64,000 nucleotides of DNA from Spirosoma aureum (GCF_011604685.1 NZ_CP050063.1:4114501-4178500), one strand, 5' to 3'; shown: positions 9,801-18,016, numbered from the stretch's first letter. Numbers and translations are program-made. Notes: generated by a model not told the origin, from the letters alone.

Positions 9801-9934
9801 ATGACCGGGGGGTCAATTGCCGGGTATTCGCGTACACCAAGAAAGGTGAAGCCAATAATCCCGAACAACACAATGACGATGGACATCACCATCGCAAAGA
9901 CCGGTCGGCTCAGACTTAATTCGGGGAGACTCAT
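6803..9934 (-). CDS. RND multidrug efflux permease (HAE1/AcrB family)
   Basis: A 1043-residue inner-membrane proton-driven pump of full family length. The start MSLPELSLSRPVFAMVMSIV matches the AcrB-type first membrane helix. The proton-relay aspartates of helix 4 are present (GLVVDDGIVVTENI) and the helix 10 lysine is present (LVGLVTKNGILIVEFANEQR). Two large periplasmic loops and twelve membrane helices can be followed. It should work with the adaptor encoded 105 bases upstream and with an outer-membrane TolC-like channel that is not encoded here. The C-terminal tail is charged (KPSQPQPEDHHKGDTTKPEK). Substrates cannot be told from sequence. Confidence 0.95.
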   Translation of the reverse strand: MSLPELSLSRPVFAMVMSIVIVLFGIIGFTFLGVREYPAIDPPVISVRTSYTGANPEIIESQITEPIEKSLNSIEGIRTISSNSALGSSNITVEFNLDANLEQAANDVRDKVSQAQRQLPQDIDAPPVVTKADANSEPIIFLNVQSTTRSPTQLSDYAENVLQERLQTIPGVSQANIFGLKRQAMRLWIDPIKLSAYRLTSQDIQSALTAQNVELPGGKVYGNNTELTVKAVGRLTTEDDFNNLILRQTSNQIIRFKDIGYATLGAENEETVSKQNGTVGVILALIPQPGANYVSIADEFYKRFDQLKKDLPPDIIVFVGTDRSIFIRRAIEEVGETLLISFVLVVLVIYLFFRDWLIAFRPLIDIPVSLIGAFFIMYVADFSINVLTLLAIVLATGLVVDDGIVVTENIFKKVEEGMPTEQAAKEGSNEIFFAVVSTSITLAIVFLPIIFLQGFVGRLFREFGIVVAGAVLISAFVSLTLTPVLSVKLTSKNHGRSWFYRKTEPFFVWLDDAYRDSLNSFMKKRRWAFVMIVVCLGSIFGLGSLLKSELAPLEDRGRTRISITSPEGTSFEAQSVITDRVLDFVLDSIPENKLAFSVVAPGNSGSGAVNSSFVMVNMVDASERKRSQQDIVDYLTKNLRKFSEARMFPTQDQTIQVGRQGGGLPVQFVIQNLNFEKLREKLPSFLEEVQKDPTFLNSDVDLKFNKPELNITIEREKATNLGVSVQDVAQTLQLALSNRRLAYFLMNGKQYQVIGQVDRRDRDEPVDLASFYVRSNQGQLIQLDNLVKFQEVSSPPQVYHYNRFKSATVSAGLAPGKTIGDGVAAMQAIAARTLDQTFQTSLSGPSRDYAESSSNTLFAFGLALILIYLVLAAQFDSFIDPFIIMMTVPLALAGAVFSLWMFNQTLNIFSQIGVIMLVGLVTKNGILIVEFANEQRLTGKSKFDSAIESAALRLRPILMTTLVAAFGALPLALALGSASKSRVPLGIVIVGGLMFSLILTLYVVPVIYTYMSRRKDVEKPSQPQPEDHHKGDTTKPEKVEMGV

Positions 9935-10039
9935 TGTTGTTGAGTTGTGTTATAGCGTTTTTACTGATATAGAGTTTTCCGGGAGAGTAGAGAGATTAAT
10001 GCTCCATGCCAGTAAAGCTCTATAAATCTGCATCTGATT

Positions 10040-11191
10040 TCAGTTGGCGGCAACTTTGGGGCCATTACCCAACAGCGATACCACTCGACCAATTTTAACG
10101 GGAGCATCCTGTTTCAGGAACAACAAACCTGTCGTGGCAACCGTATCACCTAGCTGCACTCCCGACAGAATCTGGATCGTTCCAGCGGTACGAATACCAG
10201 TTGTAACGTCTTTAAACTGGGCTTTCCCATTTTTAATGACAATTACCTGGTTCGTCCGCGTCTGCGGAATGACGGCCTGCGTTGGAACCACTAAGCTCCG
10301 TTCGTTCTGAATCGTCAGTGTTACACGGGCAAACGTACCAGGCCGGAAACGGGCTGATGTATTGTTGACCTTTGCCCGAATGCGAAGGTTACGGGTCTGT
10401 TCTTCAACGCCGGGTTCAATAGCATACACAACCCCCTGGCTTGGTTGACTACTTCCATCTACTGAAAACGAAATAGTGCTGCCCGCATGTACTGACTGCC
10501 CGTATTTTTCAGGAATCGAGAAATCAAGCTTAAGGGATGAGATTTGTTGAAGCCTGGCAATCAGTGTGTTTGGTGAAACGACCGCACCAGAACTAACATT
10601 ACGCAAGCCAATAACACCCGAAAAGGGGGCTCTGATTTCGGTGCGTTGCAGATTGGCTTTTACCAGCTCAATATCAGCCAGAGACGACCGCAGGTTTGTT
10701 GTCACAATGTCGTATTCCTGTTGGCTAATACCGCCCCGTTCGAGCAACTGCTTGTTTCGGTCTTCCGTACGCTTGGCATTATCGGCCTGAGCCTGAAGTT
10801 TCAGCAATTGGGCCCGTAGATCAGCATCGAAGAGTTTAACTAACAAATCTCCCTTTTTAACTGGCTGGCCTTCCTGAATATTTAACTGGGTGATTCGGGC
10901 CGAAATTTCAGGATAGATATCAACCTGTTCGGCTGCGAGCAATGATCCGCTGGAAACGACATCTTCCTTCAGATTTTTCATAATGACAACGAAGCCATTG
11001 ACACTGGCCATTCCGCCACCGCCCCCTCCGCCTTTACCACCTGATCCGCCTTTACCCGCTCCACCTTTGGCGTCGCCACCGCCACCGGGGCCGCCCGAAT
11101 TGGCTCCAGGAGCCGGATGTAACACTTTATTGTACACAATTATCCCGCCGAGTACCAGAACGACGAGACCGATAGCAATCCATCTTTTCAC
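10040..11191 (-). CDS. RND efflux periplasmic adaptor (membrane fusion protein)
   Basis: A 383-residue adaptor linking the permease to an outer-membrane channel. An N-terminal membrane anchor (residues 4-22, WIAIGLVVLVLGGIIVYNK) precedes the usual order: lipoyl half (EISARITQLNIQEGQPVKKG), helical hairpin (about 120-175), second lipoyl half (IRAPFSGVIGLRNVSSG), beta-barrel and membrane-proximal domains. The anchor carries no lipobox. Residues about 28-62 are almost entirely Gly with Lys, Ala and Ser, an unusual linker. The start codon is GTG at 11191; no in-frame ATG fits. It is the first gene of the operon, with a good promoter at 11258-11287. Confidence 0.93.
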   Translation of the reverse strand: MKRWIAIGLVVLVLGGIIVYNKVLHPAPGANSGGPGGGGDAKGGAGKGGSGGKGGGGGGGMASVNGFVVIMKNLKEDVVSSGSLLAAEQVDIYPEISARITQLNIQEGQPVKKGDLLVKLFDADLRAQLLKLQAQADNAKRTEDRNKQLLERGGISQQEYDIVTTNLRSSLADIELVKANLQRTEIRAPFSGVIGLRNVSSGAVVSPNTLIARLQQISSLKLDFSIPEKYGQSVHAGSTISFSVDGSSQPSQGVVYAIEPGVEEQTRNLRIRAKVNNTSARFRPGTFARVTLTIQNERSLVVPTQAVIPQTRTNQVIVIKNGKAQFKDVTTGIRTAGTIQILSGVQLGDTVATTGLLFLKQDAPVKIGRVVSLLGNGPKVAAN

Positions 11192-11738
11192 GGAGTAGTA
11201 TTTTGCAATAAGGAACTTGATTTCTAACGGTAGAGAAGCCGTATTTGTTACAAACTACAAAGCTATTAATGTTGACGACTATATCAACAGCCAGATGCCT
11301 GTATATGAGCTATTTTTATAAGAATTTTGAATCTATTTCTGAGTCAATAATTATGTGTTTTATCCGTAGAAATGCTTACGATAGTCTAAGGGTGTTCAGG
11401 CACTATAAAGAGTGTATACCATGATTATGAGCATACTATTGTTTAGCCATTTTTTAGAGCTTATTGGGCATTTTAGCAGTTTTACTTATAAAACTCTGTC
11501 CAATAGGTAGCTTATGTTCTCAGTCGAAAATTTGTTTCAGTTAAACTGTTTTACAAACTGAGTCGTATAGTCAACTGCTTGAATTAGGTAACATGGCCTG
11601 GCTGATTGGGCTTGATATGACTCGAAGCTCCACGTAGATCACCCTTTTTAATGGTTATTTTCGATATTTCTCGAACGATGTCTGCATTTGAACCTGGAAC
11701 AAGGATCGGCTAATCTCTACCTGTACGATCAAGATTGC
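11192..11738. other. intergenic region with RND-operon promoter, otherwise empty
   Basis: This stretch is A+T-rich compared with its surroundings. Apart from the promoter at 11258-11287 I see no gene, tRNA, hairpin of note or repeat. No open frame of useful length has family-like features. Confidence 0.6.
11258..11287 (-). promoter_or_regulatory. promoter of the RND efflux operon
   Basis: On the minus strand TTG (11287-11285) is followed by 19 bases and TAGCTTTG (11265-11258), an exact match to the Bacteroidota TAnnTTTG element. The transcript should start near 11252, leaving a leader of about 60 bases before the GTG at 11191. Confidence 0.65.
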
Positions 11739-12368
11739 TCACGAATCCATAATCATCAGCAATTCGCTGATCATCATAGCGGTGGCGCCCCAGACACGCT
11801 GCCCCTTAATCTGGTAAAATGGAGCATCGACAACAACCCCTCTCACCTCGATCTGGCTATCGCCAACAATAGTCTCGTCCAGTAAGGTATCCAGATCAAC
11901 TTCTACAACAGCTTCCACTTCGCGGGGATCGGGGTAATAATCCGGGCGATAAGGAAGCATACCGACAACTGGCTGAACATAGAAATTACTTGGGGGAATA
12001 AATAACTCGGTCAATAAACCCAGCACTTTCACATCAGACACCCGGATACCAACTTCTTCCTGAGCCTCCCGTAAAGCCGTTCGGGTTAAGTTTTCGTCGA
12101 ACCGTTCCATTCGCCCGCCCGGAAAAGCCATCTGACCCGCATGGACTCCATCATACTGCGGGCGAAGAATTAACGGCAGATAGATCGAGTCCTGATACGG
12201 GTAAAAACAAATCAACACTGCACTCCGTCGCGTCCGTTCATTGGGTTTAATTCCCAAGCGATAGCGGGCCGCCGATGCCATTTTCTGATGGGCTACTTCG
12301 CCGGGTAGCGGTTTCATCAATCGCTTGCGAAGGTCTTCAGTAAAGTTATGGAACGAGGTGTCGATCAT
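11739..12368 (-). CDS. Nudix hydrolase, CoA pyrophosphatase type
   Basis: A 209-residue Nudix protein. The Nudix box is intact: GGRMERFDENLTRTALREAQ followed by EEVG, fitting G-x5-E-x7-REUxEExGU. Just before it lies HAGQMAFPGGR, matching the extra motif that marks the CoA pyrophosphatase subgroup (the family of E. coli NudL and yeast PCD1). Such enzymes cleave CoA or oxidised CoA to 3',5'-ADP and 4'-phosphopantetheine in the cytoplasm. It lies 75 bases downstream of the FAD dehydrogenase gene's stop-side neighbour on the same strand order and may be expressed alone. Confidence 0.87.
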   Translation of the reverse strand: MIDTSFHNFTEDLRKRLMKPLPGEVAHQKMASAARYRLGIKPNERTRRSAVLICFYPYQDSIYLPLILRPQYDGVHAGQMAFPGGRMERFDENLTRTALREAQEEVGIRVSDVKVLGLLTELFIPPSNFYVQPVVGMLPYRPDYYPDPREVEAVVEVDLDTLLDETIVGDSQIEVRGVVVDAPFYQIKGQRVWGATAMMISELLMIMDS

Positions 12369-12442
12369 ATTGGTATCTAGTTTTTGGCGTCTGGATCACG
12401 TATTCGTTGTCTGACTGAAATCGATTTCCGAAAACCTAAAAC

Positions 12443-14035
12443 TCATTTATATAAACTCACAAGCTGCTCGGCACAGCGTTCGCCGTCCATTGCAGCCGAA
12501 ACAATACCACCCGCATAGCCAGCTCCTTCGCCACATGGAAACAGCCGCCGGACCTGTACATGCTCGCATGTATCGCGATCACGTGGAATCCGAACGGGCG
12601 ACGAAGTGCGACTTTCAACCCCAATTACCTGACCGTCGTTGCTCAGGTAGCCGCGCATCTTCCGGCCAAAATCGCGCAGCCCTTCCCGTAATGGCTGTAC
12701 AATATGATCGGGTAGGACCTCAGCCATATCTACCGATGCTAAACCCGGTTGATAGGATGTCGGTAACAACTCACTTGAAACCCGCCCATCCACAAAATCA
12801 GCTACGAGTTGAGCTGGTGCTGTTTGAGATGGCTGATCCTTGCTCTTTCCTCCCATACGGCAAGCCCAGCGTTCCAGATCCTGTTGCAAAGCTAACCCAG
12901 CGAGTGGTCCTTCGTCGGCATAAGGCTTCAGGTCATTGTCTGTAATCGCCACGACCAGGCCTGAATTGGCATATTTCGAATCCCGACGCGAAGGCGACAT
13001 GCCATTGACCACCAACTCGCCCGGTGCCGTTGCGGCCGGAACAATAAAGCCTCCGGGACACATACAAAACGAAAACACACCCCGTTCTACCCCATTAAAT
13101 CGAGTCTGCGTCACCAAACTATACGACGCTGCGGGTAAGTAATCGCCACGATTCGGCCGGTGATACTGGAACTGATCAATCAGACTCTGCTGATGTTCAA
13201 TGCGTACGCCCATGGCAAATGGTTTCGCTTCGATCAGAATTTTTCTCGCTTGCAATAAGTAAAAAATATCGCGTGCCGAATGGCCCGTTGCCAGAATAAC
13301 CCCGATCCCGGTCAGTTCGTCACCAGTTGCCGTCACGACGCCTTTCAGCTCGTTGTTTTCCAGAATCAGGTCGGTTACTTTGGTATTGAACCGCACTTCA
13401 CCACCCGCGTCCAGGATGCTTTGCCGAAGGTCGGCTACCACATTAGGGAGTTTATTGGTGCCGATATGCGGATGGGCATCGACCAGAATCTCATCAGTAG
13501 CACCATGTGCGACAAAAATCTCCAGAATCCGTCGTACGTCGCCCCGTTTGGTTGAACGAGTATAGAGTTTACCGTCGGAGTAAGTTCCGGCTCCCCCTTC
13601 GCCGAAGCAGTAATTCGACTCCGGATTGACTATATGATCTTTATTGATGGCTGCAAGGTCACGTCGGCGGCTACGAACATCACTTCCCCGTTCCAGAACG
13701 ATGGGTTTGACACCTAATTCAATCAAGCGAAGGGCCGCAAATAAACCCGCTGGACCGGCACCTACGACAATGGCTTGCGGAGCCGACGTCGAATCGCTGA
13801 CGTTGGTTTGCGGTTTTTTATACTGGATAAGTGGGGGAGGTGTTTCATTGACGAACACCTCCGTATCGATATGGACCCTAATTTGTCGTCCCCGTGCATC
13901 GATTGACTGCCGACGCTTGCGCACGACTGCCGGACTATCCGTTGATAGCCTGAGCAATTGGAAAACATGCTCCCGAAAAGCCGCATCGTCGTAAGCATGT
14001 TCGGGCGACAGGGTCACTGAAAGTTGGTGAATCAT
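12443..14035 (-). CDS. FAD-dependent dehydrogenase (COG2509 type)
   Basis: A 530-residue flavoprotein. An N-terminal domain of about 95 residues (starting MIHQLSVTLSPEHAYDD) precedes the FAD-binding Rossmann motif IVVGAGPAGLFAALRLIELG at about 95-115. A second flavin motif GIGVILATGHSARD lies mid-protein, and the C-terminal FPCGEGAGYAGGIVSAAMDG closes the FAD site. This order is typical of the uncharacterised COG2509 dehydrogenase family. It is cytoplasmic and the substrate is unknown. An ATG 39 bases upstream is in frame, but the one at 14035 matches the family N-terminus better. Confidence 0.88.
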   Translation of the reverse strand: MIHQLSVTLSPEHAYDDAAFREHVFQLLRLSTDSPAVVRKRRQSIDARGRQIRVHIDTEVFVNETPPPLIQYKKPQTNVSDSTSAPQAIVVGAGPAGLFAALRLIELGVKPIVLERGSDVRSRRRDLAAINKDHIVNPESNYCFGEGGAGTYSDGKLYTRSTKRGDVRRILEIFVAHGATDEILVDAHPHIGTNKLPNVVADLRQSILDAGGEVRFNTKVTDLILENNELKGVVTATGDELTGIGVILATGHSARDIFYLLQARKILIEAKPFAMGVRIEHQQSLIDQFQYHRPNRGDYLPAASYSLVTQTRFNGVERGVFSFCMCPGGFIVPAATAPGELVVNGMSPSRRDSKYANSGLVVAITDNDLKPYADEGPLAGLALQQDLERWACRMGGKSKDQPSQTAPAQLVADFVDGRVSSELLPTSYQPGLASVDMAEVLPDHIVQPLREGLRDFGRKMRGYLSNDGQVIGVESRTSSPVRIPRDRDTCEHVQVRRLFPCGEGAGYAGGIVSAAMDGERCAEQLVSLYK

Positions 14036-14260
14036 GAATTTACAGGGCCGGTTTTTATCCGACAGATGGTTCACAAAAATACATGAAAACAGGCTGCTTT
14101 TTGCTTAACAGGAAGGCTCGGATTTGGGTTCGTCTTGTTACTCTGTGGGATTTAGAAGTTAAGCTAATGAAGTTGCTTTTCTTTCTAACCTTCATCGTCA
14201 GCAAATTGGCAAAAAAACGCAATCTTGCCAACAAGCGCTACTTTTTTGAGTTGTTGAAGT

Positions 14261-15469
14261 ATGCAACCCGCAACCATGACCCCACCCCGAAATAAGGTAG
14301 ACTCGTTTGAGTCGCCTGACTTCTACTGTCTTGACGATCTACTAATGGCCGAACACAAGCTTGTTCGTTCGGCTGTGCGCGACTTTGTGAAACGCGAGAT
14401 TACGCCTATTGTGGAAGAACATGCGCAGCGGGCTGAGTTTCCGGTGCAGCTTGTTCAGAAGTTTGGCAAGATTGGCGCATTCGGTGCTACGATTCCAACG
14501 GAATTTGGAGGAGGTGGCTTAGACCAGATTTCGTATGGCCTGATGCTTCAGGAGATTGAACGGGGCGATTCTGGAATGCGCTCCTGCGTGTCGGTTCAGA
14601 ATTCGCTGGTGATGTATCCTATCTATACATTTGGGTCGGAGGAACAAAAGCGGAAATACCTGCCAGGACTGGCCAAAGGCGAGCTACTCGGTTGTTTTGG
14701 CCTGACCGAGCCCAACCACGGATCTGATCCAGGGGGTATGGTATCGAACTTCATCGAGCGGAGCGATTATTATCTTCTCAATGGATCGAAGCTTTGGATA
14801 ACCAATGCGCCGATTGCCGACATTGCTATTGTCTGGGCCAAAAATGATCAGGGTAAGGTCAGAGGGCTGATCGTAGAGCGAGGCATGGAAGGGTTTACGA
14901 CGAATGAAATCACGAATAAATGGTCGCTTAGAGCAAGTAGCACGGGCGAGCTGGTGTTGCAGGATGTGCGCGTACCGAAAGAGAATATGCTGCCAGAAGC
15001 ATTTGGCTTAAAAAGTGCCATAAAGTGTCTGGATCAGGCTCGATATGGGATTGCATGGGGTGCGTTGGGAGCTGCTATGGAGTGTTATGAAGTAGCCCGG
15101 CGTTATGCGCTTGAACGAATTCAGTTCAATAAGCCCATTGCCAGTTTCCAGTTAGTACAGAAGAAATTAGCCGAAATGTTAACGGCTATCACGCAGGCGC
15201 AATTGCTTTGCTGGCGTTTAGGCATGTTGAAAAACGAAGACAAAGCCACTACTGCTCAGATTTCGCTGGCCAAACGAAACAACATCGAAATAGCCTTACA
15301 GGTTGCTCGTGAAGCCCGCCAGATGCTGGGGGCAATGGGTATTTCGGGAGAGTATCCGGTTATGCGGCATTTGATGAATCTGGAATCAGTCAGTACTTAT
15401 GAGGGTACACACGATATTCATTTGCTGATTCTGGGTGCCGAAATCACGGGCATTCCAGCCTTTAAATAA
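14261..15469 (+). CDS. gcdH: glutaryl-CoA dehydrogenase / acyl-CoA dehydrogenase
   Basis: A 402-residue acyl-CoA dehydrogenase. The N-terminal helical domain has FVKREITPIVEEHAQ. The flavin-binding signatures are GCFGLTEPNHGSDPGGM and YYLLNGSKLWITNAPIAD. The C-terminal helical domain carries the catalytic glutamate in STYEGTHDIHLLILG (about residue 380). The NHGSDP and YEGTHDIH sequences favour the glutaryl-CoA branch, which oxidises and decarboxylates glutaryl-CoA to crotonyl-CoA in lysine and tryptophan breakdown. Starting at ATG 14276 instead would remove five residues. A strong terminator follows. The general class is certain, the substrate is likely. Confidence 0.88.
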   Translation: MQPATMTPPRNKVDSFESPDFYCLDDLLMAEHKLVRSAVRDFVKREITPIVEEHAQRAEFPVQLVQKFGKIGAFGATIPTEFGGGGLDQISYGLMLQEIERGDSGMRSCVSVQNSLVMYPIYTFGSEEQKRKYLPGLAKGELLGCFGLTEPNHGSDPGGMVSNFIERSDYYLLNGSKLWITNAPIADIAIVWAKNDQGKVRGLIVERGMEGFTTNEITNKWSLRASSTGELVLQDVRVPKENMLPEAFGLKSAIKCLDQARYGIAWGALGAAMECYEVARRYALERIQFNKPIASFQLVQKKLAEMLTAITQAQLLCWRLGMLKNEDKATTAQISLAKRNNIEIALQVAREARQMLGAMGISGEYPVMRHLMNLESVSTYEGTHDIHLLILGAEITGIPAFK

Positions 15470-15477
15470 CATAAATG

Positions 15478-15512
15478 ACCAACGCCTGCCAATTAGCCAG
15501 GCGTTGGTTTTA
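15478..15512. terminator. bidirectional intrinsic terminator
   Basis: ACCAACGCCTG pairs with CAGGCGTTGGT across a nine-base loop, followed by TTTTATT. It separates the convergent gcdH and VOC-protein genes. Confidence 0.85.
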
Positions 15513-15513
15513 T

Positions 15514-15897
15514 TCAGGCTTCGGCTGGTGGAGCATAGGTGACCATATCTATACCGATACCATTTGGGTCAACGATGGCGAAGTGGCGATCACCCCAGGG
15601 TTCGTCGCGAAGATCAACGGCAATTGGAACGCCTAATGAACGGATTCTGGCATATTCTTCGACGACATTTTCCGTCTCGATCGTTAGATAAACGCCTTTC
15701 CCGTCGAACGCTGTCTGAAACAGCGAATGCTGGGTTGGATGATTGGGCAGCAGGAAACTGAGTTCGGTTTGCCGATTTGGGGTATGGAGAAGCACATAAA
15801 ACTCATTCTCGAACGTGGTGCCGAAATTTAGAATGTCACAATAAAACTGCTTGGTTTCGAGAAGTTTGTCCGTGATTATTCCCGCATTCAATTTCAT
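15514..15897 (-). CDS. VOC family (glyoxalase/bleomycin-resistance fold) protein
   Basis: A 127-residue vicinal-oxygen-chelate protein with the two beta-alpha-beta-beta-beta modules expected: MKLNAGIITDKLLETKQFYC opens the first, and KGVYLTIETENVVEEYARI opens the second. It ends with DRHFAIVDPNGIGIDMV, the usual last strand containing the DPNG turn. Members are metal-dependent enzymes or ligand-sequestering proteins. The gene is last in a run of three after the WYL regulator (31 bases after the DUF3224 gene), which suggests a shared response. The substrate is unknown. Confidence 0.85.
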   Translation of the reverse strand: MKLNAGIITDKLLETKQFYCDILNFGTTFENEFYVLLHTPNRQTELSFLLPNHPTQHSLFQTAFDGKGVYLTIETENVVEEYARIRSLGVPIAVDLRDEPWGDRHFAIVDPNGIGIDMVTYAPPAEA

Positions 15898-15928
15898 GGT
15901 ATTTGTTGTTTAGTGGAGCAGAGGGCAC

Positions 15929-16321
15929 TTAATTAAATTCATAGTCAAGCGTAACGGTCGAGTATTGTCCTTTTGGGGCAACGTATTCGCCTTGTCCGCG
16001 AATCCCGATCAGATCACCCGTGCCACTGCCTGGTATGATCGTAAGGCTTGCATGTGCCATTCCGTTTTCATACGTACCAATCCCCTGTACAACAAAGCTT
16101 CCCGACCGTTCACCAAGTTTGCCGATAATGCGTTCCAGACCAATAAACGAGCAGGAGTCGTCGCTGCGGTACATCATCAGGTATTCTTCCCAGCTTTCGC
16201 CTTCAATATCACCGACAAATGTATTCCTTACACGTGACTGTGTCAGTTTCGGAGCGCCATCGAGTTCATCGTACGCATCCTCTTTCCAGGATTTATAAAT
16301 TCGTTGTGCGGTTGCTTTCAT
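15929..16321 (-). CDS. DUF3224 domain protein
   Basis: A 130-residue cytoplasmic protein matching the DUF3224 outline: an opening strand with KSWKEDAYDELDG, then KLTQSRVRNTFVGDIEGES, EEYLMMYRSDDSCSFIGLER and SFVVQGIGTYENGMAHA, ending in a strand with TLDYEF. The fold is a small beta-barrel of the allene-oxide-cyclase-like type. No biochemical role is established. The gene lies 23 bases after the GyrI-like gene and 31 bases before the VOC gene, so the three are probably cotranscribed. Confidence 0.82.
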   Translation of the reverse strand: MKATAQRIYKSWKEDAYDELDGAPKLTQSRVRNTFVGDIEGESWEEYLMMYRSDDSCSFIGLERIIGKLGERSGSFVVQGIGTYENGMAHASLTIIPGSGTGDLIGIRGQGEYVAPKGQYSTVTLDYEFN

Positions 16322-16344
16322 GGTTGAGTCGGTTTATCAGATGC

Positions 16345-16797
16345 TTATGCAATGCCAATCTGTACTTCCGTTACGTTGTTTTGAGGGTGTTTTAAATCCA
16401 TATTCAGGTACATTTCACGAAAAATCCGGGTTGGTTGTTTTCCCTGTTCAAATACGGCTGGTATCAATCGGCTATAGGTATTGTGAAGGTTTTCCCAGGG
16501 GCCAAGGTGTAAATCGGTCAGGCAGGTAAACGGCTCCCAATCTTTGAAGGCAAAACCTTCTGGTTGTCCAACTGCTTCACTAACCGGTAAGGAAACCTCC
16601 AGACGGAATACCGTATCAGGGTTGCTATCGATCCCATAATAGACCCAGTAGATCGGCCCTGTAATGTCAATTCCGAGCCGGTTGGCTTCCCGGTAAATGC
16701 CTTGCGCTGTCACATTCCAGAATTGACCAAGGTCTTTCAGGGTAGTGTCAGCGGCATAATACAGGACAGTCATTGGGGGAGCTTGTTTGGTTTGCAT
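16345..16797 (-). CDS. GyrI-like / effector-binding domain protein
   Basis: A 150-residue stand-alone GyrI-like domain, the small-molecule-binding module also found at the C-terminus of AraC-type and MerR-type activators. Seen features are a first beta-alpha unit with KDLGQFWNVTAQGIYREANR, a central IYWVYYGIDSN segment, the strand VFRLEVSLPV and the second helix with WENLHNTYSRLIPAVFEQG. No DNA-binding domain is attached, so it may bind or sequester a compound rather than regulate directly. It is first of three closely spaced genes downstream of a WYL-domain regulator. Confidence 0.75.
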   Translation of the reverse strand: MQTKQAPPMTVLYYAADTTLKDLGQFWNVTAQGIYREANRLGIDITGPIYWVYYGIDSNPDTVFRLEVSLPVSEAVGQPEGFAFKDWEPFTCLTDLHLGPWENLHNTYSRLIPAVFEQGKQPTRIFREMYLNMDLKHPQNNVTEVQIGIA

Positions 16798-16921
16798 GTG
16801 TGTTCGTGATGCTTGGGTTTAATAACATCACAAAGGAAACATGCGCCTGTGACAGCAGTATGTCAGCAGGATTTAAGTCCTCAGAAAAGGATATTGCCGT
16901 GCATGAAAATCCAGTAGCTGG

Positions 16922-17004
16922 CAGAATTTCCAAACGGAGAGCTGTGCCACGGTTAATAAAAAAGCTCCCCAAACCTTAGCACGGCTCTCCGTTTGGAAAT
17001 TCTG
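16922..17004. terminator. 26-base-pair inverted repeat between the WYL regulator and downstream genes
   Basis: The left arm at 16922-16947 and right arm at 16979-17004 pair over 26 bases, beginning CAGAATTTCC and ending GGAAATTCTG, with a single G-T type mismatch. The loop of about 31 bases is A-rich. It begins just after the regulator's stop codon. It may end that transcript or protect its 3' end; the large loop is unusual for a simple terminator. Confidence 0.6.
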
Positions 17005-17006
17005 AC

Positions 17007-17972
17007 TTACATCAATACTGATTGTGCGGCATAATAGTCTCTAACTTCTTCGGAGAGTGTCTGCATCAGAGTCAGCAGGGAGTCAGGTTGTTCGATACTG
17101 ACTGTGGTTGAATAGGAGAGGAGCCAGCGAGCAAGACCTTCCAGATAGGGTGTATTGAGCTCCATGCGAACACGGTCGCCCAGGTCTTCTTCTGAGGAAA
17201 AACCCCAGGCATATTTTTCCTGTTGCAGAAATCGGATAACCGATTTTTGGAAAACAACGCTAACGTTGATAAGTGGCCTGTCGGAACCCGTACGTTCCCG
17301 TTCAATATATTCCTGCAACGACAGTCGTTCATGGCGGGCGAAGCGCTGACCGGTATCGGTCAATGAACGGATACGATCAAGCCGGAAATCGCGGTAATCC
17401 TGGCGTTTTCGACAGAAAGCGATAAGATGCCATGTCAGGCTGTAATGATATAAGCCAACAGGTTCAACCTCACGTCGGGTTTCGGTGTCTTTGTAGAGTG
17501 AATGATAATGAAGGTCAAGAACATGGTGTCGAGCAATGGCTTGCTGAATGGTTGTCAGCAAACCATCGGCATAGGCTGGGCGCACCATGGGTTTCGATAC
17601 ATCCACATTCGGAGCCAGAACGTCCAGATGTTCCTGATCGGGACGTTTCAGGACGGATTTTATCTTGAACAAAGCAGACTCAAATTCTGTCCGCACCGAT
17701 TCGTCGGTCCACTTCTCGATCAGCTTTGCTGCCAGAATCAGCGAACTGGCTTCGGCATTGGTGAACATGACAGGAGGCAAATGGTAATCGGTCAGAAAAT
17801 AACCCACACCCGCTTCGGCCCCGATTGGAACACCTGCTTCTTCCAGCGATCGAATATCGCGGTATACGGTCCGCAAACTAATACCGAATCGGTCGGCTAA
17901 TTCCTGTGCACGGACAACCCGTTTGGTTTGCAGATGAATCAGAATGGCAGTTAGACGGTCAAGGCGGTTCAT
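17007..17972 (-). CDS. YafY-type transcriptional regulator (HTH-WYL)
   Basis: A 321-residue DNA-binding regulator. The N-terminal winged helix (about residues 1-55) reads MNRLDRLTAILIHLQ, then LADRFGISLRTVYRDIRSLE and the wing AGVPIGAEAGVGYFL. A middle WYL domain (about 135-220) includes LYHYSLTWHLIAFCRKRQDY and FRLDRIRSL. A C-terminal WCX-like extension ends near VRDYYAAQ. WYL proteins sense nucleic acid or small ligands. The next three genes on the same strand are likely targets by position. The ATG at 17972 is preferred to one 15 bases upstream because MNRLDRL is the usual opening. Confidence 0.9.
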   Translation of the reverse strand: MNRLDRLTAILIHLQTKRVVRAQELADRFGISLRTVYRDIRSLEEAGVPIGAEAGVGYFLTDYHLPPVMFTNAEASSLILAAKLIEKWTDESVRTEFESALFKIKSVLKRPDQEHLDVLAPNVDVSKPMVRPAYADGLLTTIQQAIARHHVLDLHYHSLYKDTETRREVEPVGLYHYSLTWHLIAFCRKRQDYRDFRLDRIRSLTDTGQRFARHERLSLQEYIERERTGSDRPLINVSVVFQKSVIRFLQQEKYAWGFSSEEDLGDRVRMELNTPYLEGLARWLLSYSTTVSIEQPDSLLTLMQTLSEEVRDYYAAQSVLM

Positions 17973-18016
17973 GAAGCGAACAAACACAGATTCTGCCTAA
18001 AAAACAAAGCATACGG

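Noticed and set aside
10983..11198. Proline-rich 71-residue frame
   Set aside because: It is the antisense reading of the glycine-rich linker of the RND adaptor.
12490..12945. 151-residue plus-strand frame
   Set aside because: Antisense to the FAD dehydrogenase, whose flavin motifs are intact.
14083..14295. 70-residue frame before the glutaryl-CoA dehydrogenase gene
   Set aside because: It overlaps that gene's start in another frame and shows no recognisable domain or signal; the sequence is A+T-rich leader.
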